The notes beneath the pieces are model-generated. The model worked only from the letters and a program-made list of their open reading frames with translations, was not told the origin of the DNA and did no database searches. Shown here piece by piece: positions 8,593 to 20,487 of a stretch of 41,954 nucleotides of DNA; the stretch's first letter is position 1; every line of letters begins with the position of its first letter. Origin of the DNA: Actinomortierella ambigua (lineage: Eukaryota; Mortierellomycota; Mortierellomycetes; Mortierellales; Mortierellaceae). The stretch covers positions 1 through 41,954 of the forward strand of contig JAAAJB010000307.1 in assembly GCA_016098155.1 (NCBI GenBank), read 5' to 3'. Both the position numbers and the translations under genes were made by a program.

Positions 8593-10231
8593 ATGTCACA
8601 GCCATATTTCCCTCAACCCCAAGAAGCAGGCCTTGCTTCAGCATGGAGTCTCGCTGCATTCCTCCGGCCTCGGTCAAAGTAATTTAGCGTCTAGTCGGGG
8701 TGAAAGGAGATGGCGGCATCATCATGCATTCTTTGTTGCATAACTGAAACTCACCTCATCCAAGTACAATAAATAGACCCTTCATCGCAATACTGGCCGT
8801 AGCTGCAATCTCCCTGATCAGTATTTCTTGTATGTCCCATGCAACAATGTTGATTTGCCTCTCCTCTATTTTTTCCCCCCTTTCCTTCCCCTACGAGTTC
8901 CCCCCGTCCATGGCAATGGAGATGGCTGTCAGAAACTCATTGTTTCCTTTTTCTTGCACGAAACAGTTAGAGTTCAGCTCAGTGATTTTCCGCGCGGGAC
9001 ACCACTTGTGCTCGATCCGTTGGACCCAACAGCCTACTTGGAGGATACATGGCCACAACCACTCCACAAACCACTATGTCTGCCCAAAATCTACGTGTAC
9101 CCGGAGGACCCTCGCATGGGCGAGTTTCAACGAAAACACATTGAGACGCACACCGTCTACTCGTCCGAGATCATCCTGCTAAACCAGCTCCGCGACCCAA
9201 ACTCGGTCTTCCACAAGACCTACGTGACAACCAACCCCGACGACGCCGACTTCTTCCTCATCCCCTTTCTCGGAGCCAACTACCTAATGTACTGTCGAAA
9301 CCACCTGGGTCATCGCAACGACGATTGTGAGATGGAAAAGAAGTATGTCACACCGATGATGGACCATATCCAAAGCAACCTCCCCTACTGGAACCGCTCC
9401 CACGGTCGCGATCACATCATCTTCCACCCCATGGACCTCGCCGCGCTCTACTACCCAACCACGCGCCACCGGTTCCTGAACGCAACCTTCCTCACCACCA
9501 TCGGCGACAAGCGCTTCGTCGCCTATGGGAGCCAGCGCGTGCGCCGCTATCACGACATCACCATCCCCTCAGCCACCCACATGCCGCTCCTGCCCGAGTA
9601 TGACCCAGCACGGTTTCTGGACGACCGTGGCTTCCCACTCGAGACGTGGAATCACCGTCGCGACATTTTTGTGCTCTTTGGTGGCATCTATGAGGACGTC
9701 CAACGAACGGACCGGTACTCGAGCGGCATACGCGCGCTCTTGCACGAGCAAGGGTTTGATCGCCTGCCAGGTTACAAGCTCAGCAAGTGGTGGGAGTATG
9801 GCGATTATGCGCAACTGCTGTCACGAGCCAAGTATGGGCTGGCGCCGCAAGGGTGGACGTTGGATACGACGCGGGTGTGGGAATACATTGCGTTTGGGGT
9901 CGTGCCCGTCGTGATTGCTGACGGGATCATCGAGCCGTTTGAGGACGATGTGGACTGGCAATCGTTTACGGTCCGGATCTCGAGGTCTGAGGCCCATCGG
10001 ATGGACGAGATCTTGCGGTCGATCTCTGAGGACGAGTATGAGCGCAAGCGGCAGGCCGTGTGGAGCCATGCACGGCAGATGTTGTTCACGCATGATACCT
10101 GGCATCTCATTGTCCGCCAGCTGTGTCGGATGCGCTTTGATTTGGCTGGCATGCAGACCTTGCCCGGCGGCAAGCATGTTGCCTTTGACTATGCGACAGT
10201 GGCCATCCAGACGTCGATGTATAATCCTTGA
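8593..10231 (+). CDS. Exostosin-family (GT47) glycosyltransferase
   Basis: Three exons: 8593-8678, 8765-8829 and 8967-10231, giving about 471 residues. The introns have GTAATT/AAG and GTATGT/CAG ends and the phases match (2, then 1). The start exon was chosen because the long frame alone has no early ATG, while the spliced start gives a short cytosolic tail, a membrane span at about residues 34-50 (FIAILAVAAISLISIS) and a lumenal domain. That is the type II layout of Golgi glycosyltransferases. The exostosin domain runs from about residue 91 (KIYVYPED) to 430, with the conserved C-terminal block AKYGLAPQGWTLDTTRVWEY and then GVVPVVIADG. GT47 enzymes transfer sugars from nucleotide-sugars to glycans. 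The acceptor here cannot be told. The gene is convergent with the FAM72 gene. Confidence 0.87.
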
Positions 10232-10382
10232 TGAATAATACAAGTTAGATTGATTTGATACAAACTTTTTATGAGTACTTTCGGTATCATTTGCCCTTTA
10301 TGAACTTTGGCTTGACCATTCGAAAGAGAACTCCCACCACCCACCATACAGCCATCAGAACAGTGAAGAGTGGGTCATGCCA

Positions 10383-10388
10383 TTTATT
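10383..10388 (-). terminator. Polyadenylation signal for FAM72 gene
   Basis: AATAAA on the minus strand, 95 nt past the FAM72 stop. The two convergent genes have only about 250 nt between their stops, so their 3' ends may overlap. Confidence 0.4.
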
Positions 10389-10482
10389 ATGAATTGATAG
10401 TAATAGCTCTTTTTTTTTGTTAATGTTTCAGTCATCTTGTATTACACGTCGTCCTTCCTTTTTCTTAGAGGTTTCTTTTTTT

Positions 10483-11834
10483 TCACCGTCCAACATTGCC
10501 ATCCGAATTGCACCAGGTCGGCAAGTCATCCCAGAACATGTGTCGATCGCCAATCGTACGCCAGGTCGAGACGATTTCGTGCGCATAAAAGATCCAAAAG
10601 TGGCCATTGCCCCGGTTGGTCTCGCACCCCGCACACGGCTGCGATAGGTTGTATCCACAGACCGACCCACAGCTCGCACACGCAAACAGATGGAACTTGC
10701 ATGGGCAGATAATCGACACTGGCCGATCCGGAAGCCCAAGAACCCTATAATTGGGGTGGTTGAGAAAGGCAGGTGGTGGAGGGAGAAGCAGAAGGAAGAA
10801 GAAAAATAAGGAGAAAACGAACAATTTTAAACAAAAACAGAAAGGTCAGTAATTGTTGGAGATTTGTTGACTTGAGCGTTGGCCCTCCATTGTGAGTTTA
10901 GCTTGGGTAGTGAGGGTAAGAAAAGTAGACGGAAACGCCCAAGGATTGACACAACTATTGTTCCAAGAAACTGGGGCCCACCAACAGCCTCCTTCTCTCC
11001 TTCTTCCTCCTGCCTCCCCATCCGTCGCAGTTATAGCTCCATGTATGAAAAGTTATCTGGCTATATCTTTTTTTTAAAAAAAAAATTGTCCAAACCACGA
11101 GACAAGGGTGCTCTCTCGTAGTACACTCTCACTGTGTCTCGCTATCCGCTTCTTTAGTTTCTGTTGTTGTTGTTGTTGTTGTTTTTTTACTGCATCCGGG
11201 ACAAAAGAGAGAGAGAGAGAGAAGGAGAGAGGGAGGGAGGGAGGGAAGTTCTCTCCTACCCAAAACAAAAATGCGAGGGAAAATAGGACGACAAGGTCAC
11301 TGGGGAGGAGTTGTTTGTTCTTTTTCTCTTTTTGTTTGCTTACCCAATGGCAAGGTTGGTAGAGAAGAGCTTCTTAGAAGGATCGCCAACCAGGTGCCCT
11401 TGCATGGCTTGCTCACACAGTACTGCAGTACATGACTTGCATTCCAGGCGCCATAGAGGGTGTCGGACAGCAGGCGGTCCATGAGGTTGAGGAGGTAGAG
11501 AAGGGGTGGAGCCCGAGGTGGGCGTAATGGGCGTCCGCAGACCATCCTGATATGGCAAACTGGGTCGACGGTGTGGGTCTGGACCGGTGCCTGATGATGT
11601 TCTGGGATGGTGTGATTGCTGTTGTTGATGCTGTTGTTGTTGATATGGGACCGAAGGAATCGAGATACTTGGAGGATGGGAAAGGGTGGTGAGACTGGAA
11701 CGTGGTCCGTGGCGGTCGCTTGGGACAAAGTCGTCAGGAGGGCATGGCGAGTTGGAGCCTGATGACGGCATCGGGGAGGGAAGACCTCCTGCAGCATTGG
11801 CCAGGCCGGTGTTGATGCTCATCCGCGACGACAT
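10483..11834 (-). CDS. FAM72: FAM72-family protein
   Basis: Two exons, 11834-11344 and 10744-10483, joined in phase 2 over a 599-nt GTAAGC...ATAG intron, giving about 250 residues. The first half (1-127) is Ser/Pro/Gln-rich low complexity with a QQQQHQQQQ run. The FAM72 domain (about 128-235) shows WRLECKSC, C140, then CPCK (177-180), CASCGSVCGY (186-195), PCAGC (200-204) and the signature NGHFWIFY (210-217). Cys pairs suggest zinc binding. FAM72 proteins are small, mostly nuclear proteins. The human member binds the uracil glycosylase UNG2, and fungal roles are unknown to me. The long N-terminal extension is not part of the compact animal proteins. A GA microsatellite sits about 150 nt upstream of the start. 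Confidence 0.88.
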
Positions 11835-11983
11835 TCTGTTTTTTTCTATGCGGATAGTCTGATATTATGGGCAAAGGGTGTAGGAAAGGGTACAAAACGG
11901 TGGGATAATCTAGGGTTGTAAAGATAGCGTGTGATTGGCTGGCCACTTGTGGGGCGGGAAATGGAAAGGAGATCAGAAATTAT

Positions 11984-12018
<35 letters not shown>

Positions 12019-13045
12019 CCTTGAAGAGAGGGTGTGCAGAGGCGGTGTGGTGTTGTGTGGTGTGTGCGCTGGATGGACGAGGGTGCTCAATTGTGGAGGA
12101 AAGAGAACATGTTTATATACTACAAAAAATGGATGGGTAGAAGTGAGCAGAGGAAGCAAGCAGCCAAGCAATGAACAGTAAAGACGAAGAGGGGCAATGA
12201 GCAAGGGATAGGAGGAGGAGGACAAAAGGAAACACTCAAAGAGAGTGAGAGTGATGGAAGGAGAGACGAAGGAGGAGGAGGTCAAGAACAAGAGTACGAA
12301 GAAGAAGGCGGAAGAAGATGAAGAAGGTGAAGAGGACGAGGAGAGCGACGAGGAGGACGAGGAGAAGAGGTGAAATGATTGCATCGGGACTGAGCAATCG
12401 TAGTGCAACGCAAAAACACGCTGTTAAAAAAAAGTGAATTGAATAATACTGAATATTGAGCAAGTCAAACGTGTGGAGCTGACCAATACCAGATAGGAGA
12501 TCGACGCAGGAGAGACTTGCACAGGACAGGACAGGAGCATGGAAGTAACACTCATAACCAAAAAAGCAAACACCCCGTCATTTCCGTCTCTTGGACAGCG
12601 CCCTCAACATCCTACCCCTCTTCAGCCCCCCTCTCTCTTCCTCCTTTCCCTTCCTTTCCTTTCAAGCAATGTTTATGGGATACAAGTCACGACTGCGACC
12701 TGTCAATCGATTGTTGCTGTCCTTACCTCTTCACCGCATTCGGTGCAGAGGTTCTCATCTTTTTTTTCGGCTCACTACATGTCGGATAGCCCCGCTCGAG
12801 GGATGCTCTCTCACTCTCTCACACACACACTCTCTCTCTCACGCACAGTCTCTCTCTCTCCCTCTCTTTGCCGGACGATCATACCTGTTTGGCCTCAAAA
12901 GAGAGATATTTGCTCCTTTTTTTCTCTAGTATTCGCTCGTCTGTCATGCATCATAGAAAACTATTCCATGAATGAAACGAGAAGTGCACATAGGAACACA
13001 TCGAGTTCCTCGTGGCTGGATGCTTAAGAGTCCCTCTCTCCTCTG
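11835..13045. other. Intergenic, low-complexity
   Basis: GA-rich sequence on the plus strand (12,230-12,370 is rich in GAG and GAA) followed by CT tracts near 12,800-12,870. The Ser/Leu-rich frames on either strand follow from these repeats. I see no gene. Confidence 0.6.
11988..12016. repeat. (GA)n microsatellite
   Basis: A near-perfect GA run of about 28 nt in the upstream region of the FAM72 gene. Confidence 0.85.
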
Positions 13046-14208
13046 GTGTCACAACCTTTGGAACGTGATCAAGGGATAAAAGGCCCAGGTCAAGCTCTCC
13101 CTCTCAGATGGACCGACACTGGGGTAGTGTTTTGGAAAGAATCCTTTTTTTATTTTGGTCCTCCAAAGACGATCGTCTACTGGGCTGGCCAGCCCAGCCC
13201 CTTTCGCGTCACAAGCTTAAAGCTTAACTCAGAAAATAGGTACAGTGCCGTACAGCCGACTGGCTCCCATCCGGGGGCGCCCTCTATTATTGGAAAGTTT
13301 CTGTATTCAACTCGACACAGGAGTATCCCTTGTGGAAGGGAATTGTGGATCAGTCGCAGAGAGGATTTACCAAATCCATCCATTTTTAGTGCAGGATCAT
13401 CGGTCAGTAGTCAAGTTCGAAAGTGGCGCATGGGCAATGATCCACAGCCCAAGAAAAGAAACATATCATTGAACGCTTGTACAAACACTATTGAGGAGGA
13501 GGAGGACGAAGAGGGGGGTGGATGCCCAAGAAGAAACAAGCACGCTCATAAGAACAAAAAGTTAGGAGGAGGTAAATACACACAATTATCCAATTTCCGA
13601 TATTGGACAAATGAGGGGGGCACGATGGCCTCCTTCGGCAACAACAAAAAAATGGTGATTTAAAGGGACAAGTTCTTTGCTTCCCTTATAGTAGGAGAGG
13701 GAAAGTCAGAGCTGGATGGAGGCGCCTCTATACGAGGGGGTAAAAGGGCGAGGGTGAGAAACAAAAGGTCATATGACGACCTTCAGAGTTGTGGTCCTGT
13801 GTTCAAGAGTCCATGCCACCCTCTTCCATATGGAATTTCGTACTCGCGTTTGGAACAGAGTGAGCACAACACTCCACCCTTTCAGGCGTCCAGAATTGTG
13901 GATAGGCAGTTTCTCAAAAGGGGTGGCAGCTTACCCATGGTTCCTAATGGATGCACCTGTACCATGCGCCTGTACCATGCACCACTCCATGCACTGTACA
14001 ACAAACCATGCCTTCATACGGAGGGAGGGACATTTAGTTAGTAGAAAGAGAAAGGGGTTTCAAAGAAGCAAAGGAGGCGCCAATCCGAATTCAGGGTCCA
14101 ATTGGTGTAATCCAGTATTTGAAGGAAGGCTTGACAGGTTTGACTCCCATGTGGGCAGACGCTCATGCAGCCACTGTGGAGGAGGCATTTGCGCTAAACC
14201 ACTAAGCA
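13046..14208. other. Intergenic, weak open frames
   Basis: A frame of 205 codons (13046-13663) starts with GTG and has no early ATG, no motif and no family resemblance. I do not call it. Near 14113-14157 on the plus strand there is a second A/B-box-like pair (TGGTGTAATCCAG, then GGTTTGACTCC) with the same 34-nt spacing as the one near 1 kb. Confidence 0.4.
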
Positions 14209-14367
14209 ATGCCCGCTTTCTCTTTAATGAGGAGTATGTATGGTTACCAACATGGCACCACAAGGGCGTATGGACAGCAGGACTATGGATCTCACAAAAC
14301 AGTTGAGGGGTTTCGAGTGGGCCACCGCCACCACCATCGGCAGCATCCCAATCCTACACCATTGTAG
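14209..14367 (+). CDS. Possible small protein, Gly/Tyr/His-rich
   Basis: A 52-residue ATG frame with Gly/Tyr/Gln and then His-rich composition (GYQHGTTRAYGQQDYGSHK; GHRHHHRQHP). Codon choice looks more coding-like than in the overlapping frames, but it is short, has no signal peptide and resembles nothing I recognise. It could be the last exon of something larger, or chance. Confidence 0.2.
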   Translation: MPAFSLMRSMYGYQHGTTRAYGQQDYGSHKTVEGFRVGHRHHHRQHPNPTPL

Positions 14368-16130
14368 CATCAATATAATTTCCACCCTCTTTTCGAAAAC
14401 AAGACCTCCTTGTTTTAGAACAATGAAAATGCTTGCCGCGGGTGACTAAAGTAGATCCACGCGGGATTCTGCTTCGTCCTTGCATAGCAAATCTCATTTC
14501 AGAGTAGTTGCCAGGAAGTGTGAGGTGGGGAACTGTTGACATTCTCTTCGCAAGCAACTCTGTCACATGATGCGTTGGTTTTCGTTCCAGCCCATTGCAG
14601 TCTACTTTTTTTTCAGCTCTGCTCTCTGGCCATTCTGCATCTTCTTCCCCTCCTCGCCTTCTGTCCCTCAGTCTTATAAACTCGGTATTCTGCAGACGAG
14701 GCTTTGCACGGTACGATGCTTACTGCCAAAGAACATCATAAGGAGGAGGAGCAGGGGAGGGGGGGAGGGCTCTTTCTGTCTCACACCTCGGTCTCTCTTC
14801 TCATGTGAAGGTTGTGCCATAAAGTGGTGATTGCCTGGCGAAAGAGAGCTATCTACCACTTGAGGTCTCATAACCTTGTTGCAAAAGAATAGTGGCGGCG
14901 AACAATGATCCGCTGTCTACATAGTAGTGAGCGATAGAGCGCAGAGTGAAGGAATGCCAGCAAGAACCAAATCTGAGTCTGGTGAGGTGGTGTGATGTGT
15001 GTGTGTGGGGGGGGGTAGGTGGGCGTCAATCTCCCGAAACTGCGATAGTCCAATTTGACAGGGATAGAGAGTATGTTTGTGTTTGTATTGTAGACTAATT
15101 TACGTAGCCGCTGGATGTAGGTTATAGGTCTCACGTTCGTATGTAGCACTGTGCACTGCTGTTGTGTCTGTGTTGAGTTTCGCCAAATGTCCAGAAATAC
15201 ACGCCGTTGCACAAGGGACGCACTTTGTACATACAGCGGTGATTCACCGCGATAGAGCGTGCTATTCTTGGACCGGATCACCCTATGTTGGGCGCAACGG
15301 TGCTCACTGGTGAGCGTGGCTTTGGATGCATTTTACTCTGCAAAACTAACCATGTTCAACGTGCTGGGAAATGGATGACTTGCAAAGCTGGAAGTGGTTC
15401 AGTCGGGCGACAAAGAAAAAAAAAAGGCCAAGAACAAGCTAACCTGTCGGCGTGAGACGAAAATAGATCAGCCACCCACACAATACAGAGGGTGGAGCGA
15501 GAAGCGAGGTCGAGAGGATGTCTCACGGCTATTGCGCTCGAATAGGAAATGCAAGGTCAGGCGCTCTCTTTTTTTTTATTATTCGGCTGTGAAGGAAAAA
15601 GGAGAAAATTGGCGCCTTGCCTGGGAACTTGAGCGGCTTGTTGTGGAGAAGAATTGAGGGAGGGGAGATGGCGGCATCCCTTATCCAAAATACACGAGAG
15701 TAAGGACGCTGTTGCCTACTGCAAAGTAGTCATTGGCGGCGGCGGCGGCGGCAGTAGACTAGAAGAGGTGTATCGTCTATGTATTCCTTCGGTATGTGTG
15801 CAATTGGAATGGTGGGCTTGTAGGTAGAACGCAATGAGAGGTTTAGCAGATAAAAAATGAGTCCTGATCAAACTCATTTGGATCCTCGTCCCTGATTGGC
15901 TCACGAGGCAAATTGCTGTCAAACATACTAACCTCGCCTCAACGCCCACAGAAGACACCCTTTGCTGCTAAGAGACAAGACGGAGGGAAAAAATAAGAGC
16001 AACTAAGCTACTATGCACCATTAGTGTGCACGGTGTAGCCATGCGTCGCCCAACCTTCGCCACCGTCTTGAGAGAGTCAAAGTGATCTTTTTTTTTTTCT
16101 TTCTCTCACTCCCCTTCCCTCTCTATCCCA
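14368..16130. other. Intergenic, no gene seen
   Basis: Overlapping weak frames only, including a 137-codon minus-strand frame (15281-14868) that begins with GTG. Short G- and T-runs and a GGC run near 15736-15751. Nothing supportable. Confidence 0.5.
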
Positions 16131-16517
16131 TCACTCTGAACATGCAGCTACACCAGTAGAGATTTTGGTCATTGCGTCAGCGCCACAATAGAACATCAAC
16201 CATGTTACCATTCCGACAAACAAAAGGGTGGAAAGGGTCCAAATAGGCAAGGCGCGAGGGAAAGAAGCTACATAGTAAAAGATTTGTTGTGGTAGTATTA
16301 GTAGTCGTAGAAGTATTGTAGCAGTCTGAGGCGACAGACACACAAGTGTCCCTCGGAACAATACAGAAGATAGTGGTATTTTGGTTTCCAGGACAGTCAT
16401 GCGATTTTGAATGGTACAGAGTTGACATGTCAAGGACGACACGCCAAAGAGGCAAAGCGAGAACACGAGGAGGGCAGGCACAAGTGAAGGAGGGAAATAC
16501 ACACGAAGGGTAAGCAT
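16131..16517 (-). CDS. Small membrane or secreted protein
   Basis: A 128-residue frame from ATG at 16517. The N terminus has a signal-peptide-like hydrophobic stretch (VPALLVFSLCLFGVSS) followed by CQLC, and the C terminus has a membrane span (TLSTLLFVGMVTWLMFYC). The middle is odd. In this frame it is Leu-rich, but the +1 frame over the same bases (about 16410-16260) gives a Cys- and NxT-rich stretch (NQNTTIFCIVPRDTC) that would suit an extracellular domain between the same two hydrophobic ends. Either the single frame is right, or there are two compensating frame changes. No family is recognised. Confidence 0.4.
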   Translation of the reverse strand: MLTLRVYFPPSLVPALLVFSLCLFGVSSLTCQLCTIQNRMTVLETKIPLSSVLFRGTLVCLSPQTATILLRLLILPQQIFYYVASFPRALPIWTLSTLLFVGMVTWLMFYCGADAMTKISTGVAACSE

Positions 16518-16666
16518 CAACAATGTGATTTGTGTTCAGGCGCTTGTCCGTTGGACAACGAATGAAATTCGATTAAGGTTTTGTTTTCTCAATTTCTGCT
16601 GACGGGCTATTCACAACAGTTCCCAGTCCTCTTTAGCAGAAGGGGGGGTTTTTTTTTGTCTTCATC

Positions 16667-16931
16667 TCTTTCTTGTGTCCGTTTTTTCTTTTCCTTCCTT
16701 CTTTCCTGCCTTTCATCTCCTCCCTATCCTTCATCCCGCCTCCCCGCCGACCATCCTTCCTTCCTTCCTTCTCTCCTTCGACCTTTTTCCCCCCCTCCTC
16801 TCTCCTTCTCCGTCCCTGCCACTCCCCTTTCCCCGGCATCTACTGCCTTCTCCGTTTCCTTCGCGAATCGCCCCCACATCGTCGTCTCTGCACACCCTCT
16901 CCCGCCCTTTCTCTCACTCTCTCAACACACC
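16667..16931 (+). promoter_or_regulatory. CT-rich leader of chitin synthase gene
   Basis: About 260 nt of pyrimidine-rich sequence leading directly to the ATG at 16932. CT-rich tracts just before the start are common at well-expressed fungal genes and probably form the core promoter and 5' UTR. No clear TATA box is seen. Confidence 0.5.
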
Positions 16932-19900
16932 ATGTCTCGCTATCAAGGAGGTAACCAGTATCCTCCCCAAGGTGGGGGATACCCTCAGCAGCAGCCTTAC
17001 CCTGCCGGCCCACCCCTTCGGTCCAACACCCAGCACTCGATGCGCTCGCCTACTTCTCCAAATGCCTACGCACAAGGTGGATATCCGCCAAACAATGGCG
17101 GCGGCGGGTACGGCGGTAATGTCTACCCTGCGCAGAGCAACTACAACTCGCATCAAGCCTACGACATGAACGATAACGACAATGCAGGCCTCATGCGCAA
17201 CCAAGGTCATGCTGGTGGTCGTCCGCTGCCTCGCTCCGTCTCCAAGCTGAACCGTGCTGAGACAATGAACCGTCGGGTAAGTCAGGCGATCTCCAACGCC
17301 TCCAATGATCCACCACGTCTACCATACAGCATTCGACCATCCACCTAGCCTTTCTCTCTCTCTCTCTCTCTCTCTCACCCGATGCGTGTGTCTTTTCAGG
17401 CGCAAGGGAAAAGAATTGGTTCTCCAACAGGAGACGGATAAAAAAGGGAGCACCGACATGTAGCACCGTACAACTCTCATTGTTATTATTAGCTTCAGGA
17501 ACAACCAAAAGGCAGCACCTTCATTGACGCACAAAAGATATGATTGAGAGCAGTGTTTAAGGTGGTGTCTTACTTTGGACACCACTGCCATCCACGCTTC
17601 TCCCCCCACACATGAGTCGATGATGGATGACCGACATCAATGGAGAATGCATCATAGCAACCACGGATGAGTTCCCATCTACTACTTGTCCCTCCTCTTT
17701 CTCTCCTATCGCCCCTCCTTGCTTCGCCCCTTCTCCCTTTCTCGCTGCACACGCCCCTTCTCGCTCCGCCGCGGGGTCAATGTTTGTTTGTTTGTTCACC
17801 CATCCACACGCGACAGGACAGGGTGACTAAAGAGAGTGAGGGCAAGAAAGAGGGAGAAGGCTAATTTGACCGGTGTTTCACCTTGGACTTCACCTTGTTC
17901 CTGACACGGAAATAATGAGTGTGTGTCCCTTGTTCCCTTTTGCAAGGATTTAAGACTTGATCCACGTTACTAACGGCTTTACGCTTCTTCCCCCCCCCCC
18001 AATAGTCCGTCTGCCATGTCCCCCTGACGGACGGCAACCTGGTCATGGACTGCCCAGTCCCCACGACATTACTGGAGAACAGCCACTACAAAAGCGGCCG
18101 CGAGTTTGAGTACATGCGCTACACAGCCGCCACCTGCGACCCCAACGACTTCTTCAAGGAGCGCTATACGCTGCGCCCTGTCCTTTACCGTCGCCAGACA
18201 GAGCTGTTCATTGTCATGACCATGTACAACGAAGACGACGAGCTTTTCATCAAAACCATGGGCTCCGTGATGAAGAACATCTCGCACCTTTGCACGCGCT
18301 CAAAGTCCAAGACGTGGGGCAAGGATGGTTGGCAAAAGGTTGTTGTTTGCGTGGTGGCTGACGGTCGCAAAAAGTGCCACCCTCGTGTGCTCAAGGTGCT
18401 CGCTGCCATGGGTGCCTATCAGGAGGGTATTGCCAAGGATACCGTCGCAGGCAAGCCTGTCACGGCCCACATTTACGAGTACACAACACAGGTCATGATC
18501 GACGAGGAGCTCAAGTCCCGTGGTGCCGATCGCGGCATTGTCCCCGTCCAGATTCTCTTTTGCTTGAAGGAGCAGAACAAGAAGAAGCTCAACTCTCATC
18601 GTTGGTTCTTCAACGCCTTTGCTCACCAGCTCAACCCCAACGTCTGCGTCCTTCTCGATGTCGGCACCAAGCCCTCCGGCACCAGTATCTACCATCTGTG
18701 GAAGGCTTTTGACCGTGATTCGTCCATTGGAGGCGCGTGCGGTGAGATCTGTGCCGATCTTGGTCCAGGTTGGAAGAACGTGCTGAACCCTTTGGTTGCC
18801 TCACAAAACTTTGAGTACAAGATGTCCAACATTCTTGACAAGCCCCTCGAGTCGGTCTGCGGCTACATTTCCGTGTTGCCCGGAGCCTTCTCTGCCTACC
18901 GATACAAGGCCCTGAAGGACTCCTCACCGGGCGTGGGTCCTCTGGCGTCGTACTTTAAGGGTGAGACACTCCACACCTCAGGCGATGCTGGTATCTTTGA
19001 GTCCAACATGTACCTGGCCGAGGATCGTATCCTGTGTTTCGAGCTCATCGCCAAAAAGAACGAGGCTTGGTTGCTCAAGTACGTCAAGTCGGCCAAGGCC
19101 TCGACGGATGTGCCAGACTCGATTGCCGAGTTTATCTCGCAGCGTCGTCGCTGGCTGAACGGTTCGTTCTTCGCCGCCTTCTACTCGCTGGCTCATTTTG
19201 GCCGCATCTTCACCTCGGGCCAGAACCCGATTCGCAAGCTGATTCTGCTGTTTGAGTTCCTCTACAACGCCATCAACCTGGTCTTCAACTGGTTCTCGCT
19301 ATCCAATTTCTACCTCACCTTTTACTTCTTGACCATTGCTTCCGTGTCGTCGGGCGATGACAACACACAGACAGCGTTTGGCAAGTGGGCTAGCCCCATG
19401 TTTGCAGCACTGCGCCAGCTCTACCTCGCCACTATCATTACTATCTTCATCAGCTCCATGGGCAACCGTCCTCAGGGCTCTCGCATCATCTATCTGCTCG
19501 CCATCTTCCTGTTTGCTGTCATCATGGGCTTCATGTTGTTCCAGGCCGGCTGGACCGTCTGGGGTGTCGCACAACCCGTCATCGGAGATTCCGCCAAGTT
19601 CATGGAGCTCCTGAAAGAGCCAGGACCCTTCCGTGACACAGTCATCTCGCTCTGCTCGACCTATGGCCTGTACCTCTTCTCGTCTCTTCTCCACTTTGAG
19701 CCATGGCACATGCTGACGTCCTTCATCCCATATCTGTTCCTGCTGCCAGCCTACGTCAACATTCTGATGGTATATGCCTTCTGCAACACCCACGATGTCA
19801 GCTGGGGCACCAAGGGTGACAACAAGATCGAGCAGCTCGGTGGCGCTGAAAAGGTTTCCAAGGATGGTCAGGACATGGTGAAGGTTGAAAAGCCAACGTC

Positions 19901-20243
19901 GGCGGACGATATCAACGCCGTGTACATGCTCAACATGCAGGAGCTGGCGGTCCGTCCCGAGGCAGTCAAGCAAAAGCGTGATGCCAAGACAAAGCAAGAA
20001 GATTACTACAAGCTCTTCCGTACCCGTCTCGTGCTCTCGTGGATGTTCACCAACGCCATGCTGATCGTTGGCTTGACGACCGACTGGACCAAGATGTTTA
20101 TGGGCGAAAGCAAAGAGGTTGTGGAGACTAAGCAAGGGTTCAACCCTTACCTGACGACAATCTTCTGGAGTGTGGCTGCACTGAGTGCTGTGCGCTTCAT
20201 CGGCTCGACACTCTACCTCATCTTGCGTATGCTCTTTGGTTAA
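16932..20243 (+). CDS. CHS: Chitin synthase (conventional, GT2)
   Basis: Two exons, 16932-17276 and 18006-20243, joined at phase 0 across a 729-nt GTAAGT...ATAG intron, giving 860 residues. The enzyme adds GlcNAc from UDP-GlcNAc to chitin at the plasma membrane. Residues 1-115 are Gly/Pro/Gln/Tyr-rich. Then come the chitin synthase N-terminal domain ([15 protein letters not shown], about 120-134) and the GT2 core with [12 protein letters not shown] (454-456) and the catalytic QRRRW (494-498). Several membrane spans follow to the end (SALRFIGS-like last span, ending LRMLFG). Length and layout match the class I-III division, and I lean to class II-like. No myosin motor. The start follows a CT-rich leader in the context CACCATG. 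Its long intron holds a CT repeat (17350-17376) and C10 just before the acceptor. Confidence 0.95.
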
Positions 20244-20487
20244 AAAAAAAAGAGTGCACCCTCTTCCCGCCCATTGTAGTCACATAGTCCACACCTTCAA
20301 ACCCCTCACACCCGTCACCATTTTGTAGCTTTTCTCTCTCTCTCTCTCTTTTGTCATTTTTTGTTCTTTCTCTCGAAGGAAAGGAACGAAAACAATATAT
20401 CCCAACATGCTTGACATGGCATTGCATTCTTTGCTTTCCTACTTCCGAGTGTTAATTATCGTGCTGCTGCAAAACAAGGAGTGGTCT
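20244..20487. other. Convergent 3' spacer
   Basis: 244 nt between the stops of the chitin synthase (+) and the DNA ligase (-). It starts with an A-run directly after the stop and contains a CT repeat at about 20335-20350. No further gene. Confidence 0.6.

Noticed and set aside
13046..13663. 205-codon plus-strand frame
   Set aside because: Starts with GTG, has no early ATG, no motif and no coding-like codon pattern.
14113..14215. tRNA gene on either strand
   Set aside because: A- and B-box-like words occur, but no cloverleaf can be drawn and spacing is about 10 nt short.
14868..15281. 137-codon minus-strand frame
   Set aside because: GTG start, mixed composition, no motif. Probably chance.
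19299..20135. 278-codon minus-strand frame
   Set aside because: Antisense to the membrane spans of the conventional chitin synthase; no independent support.
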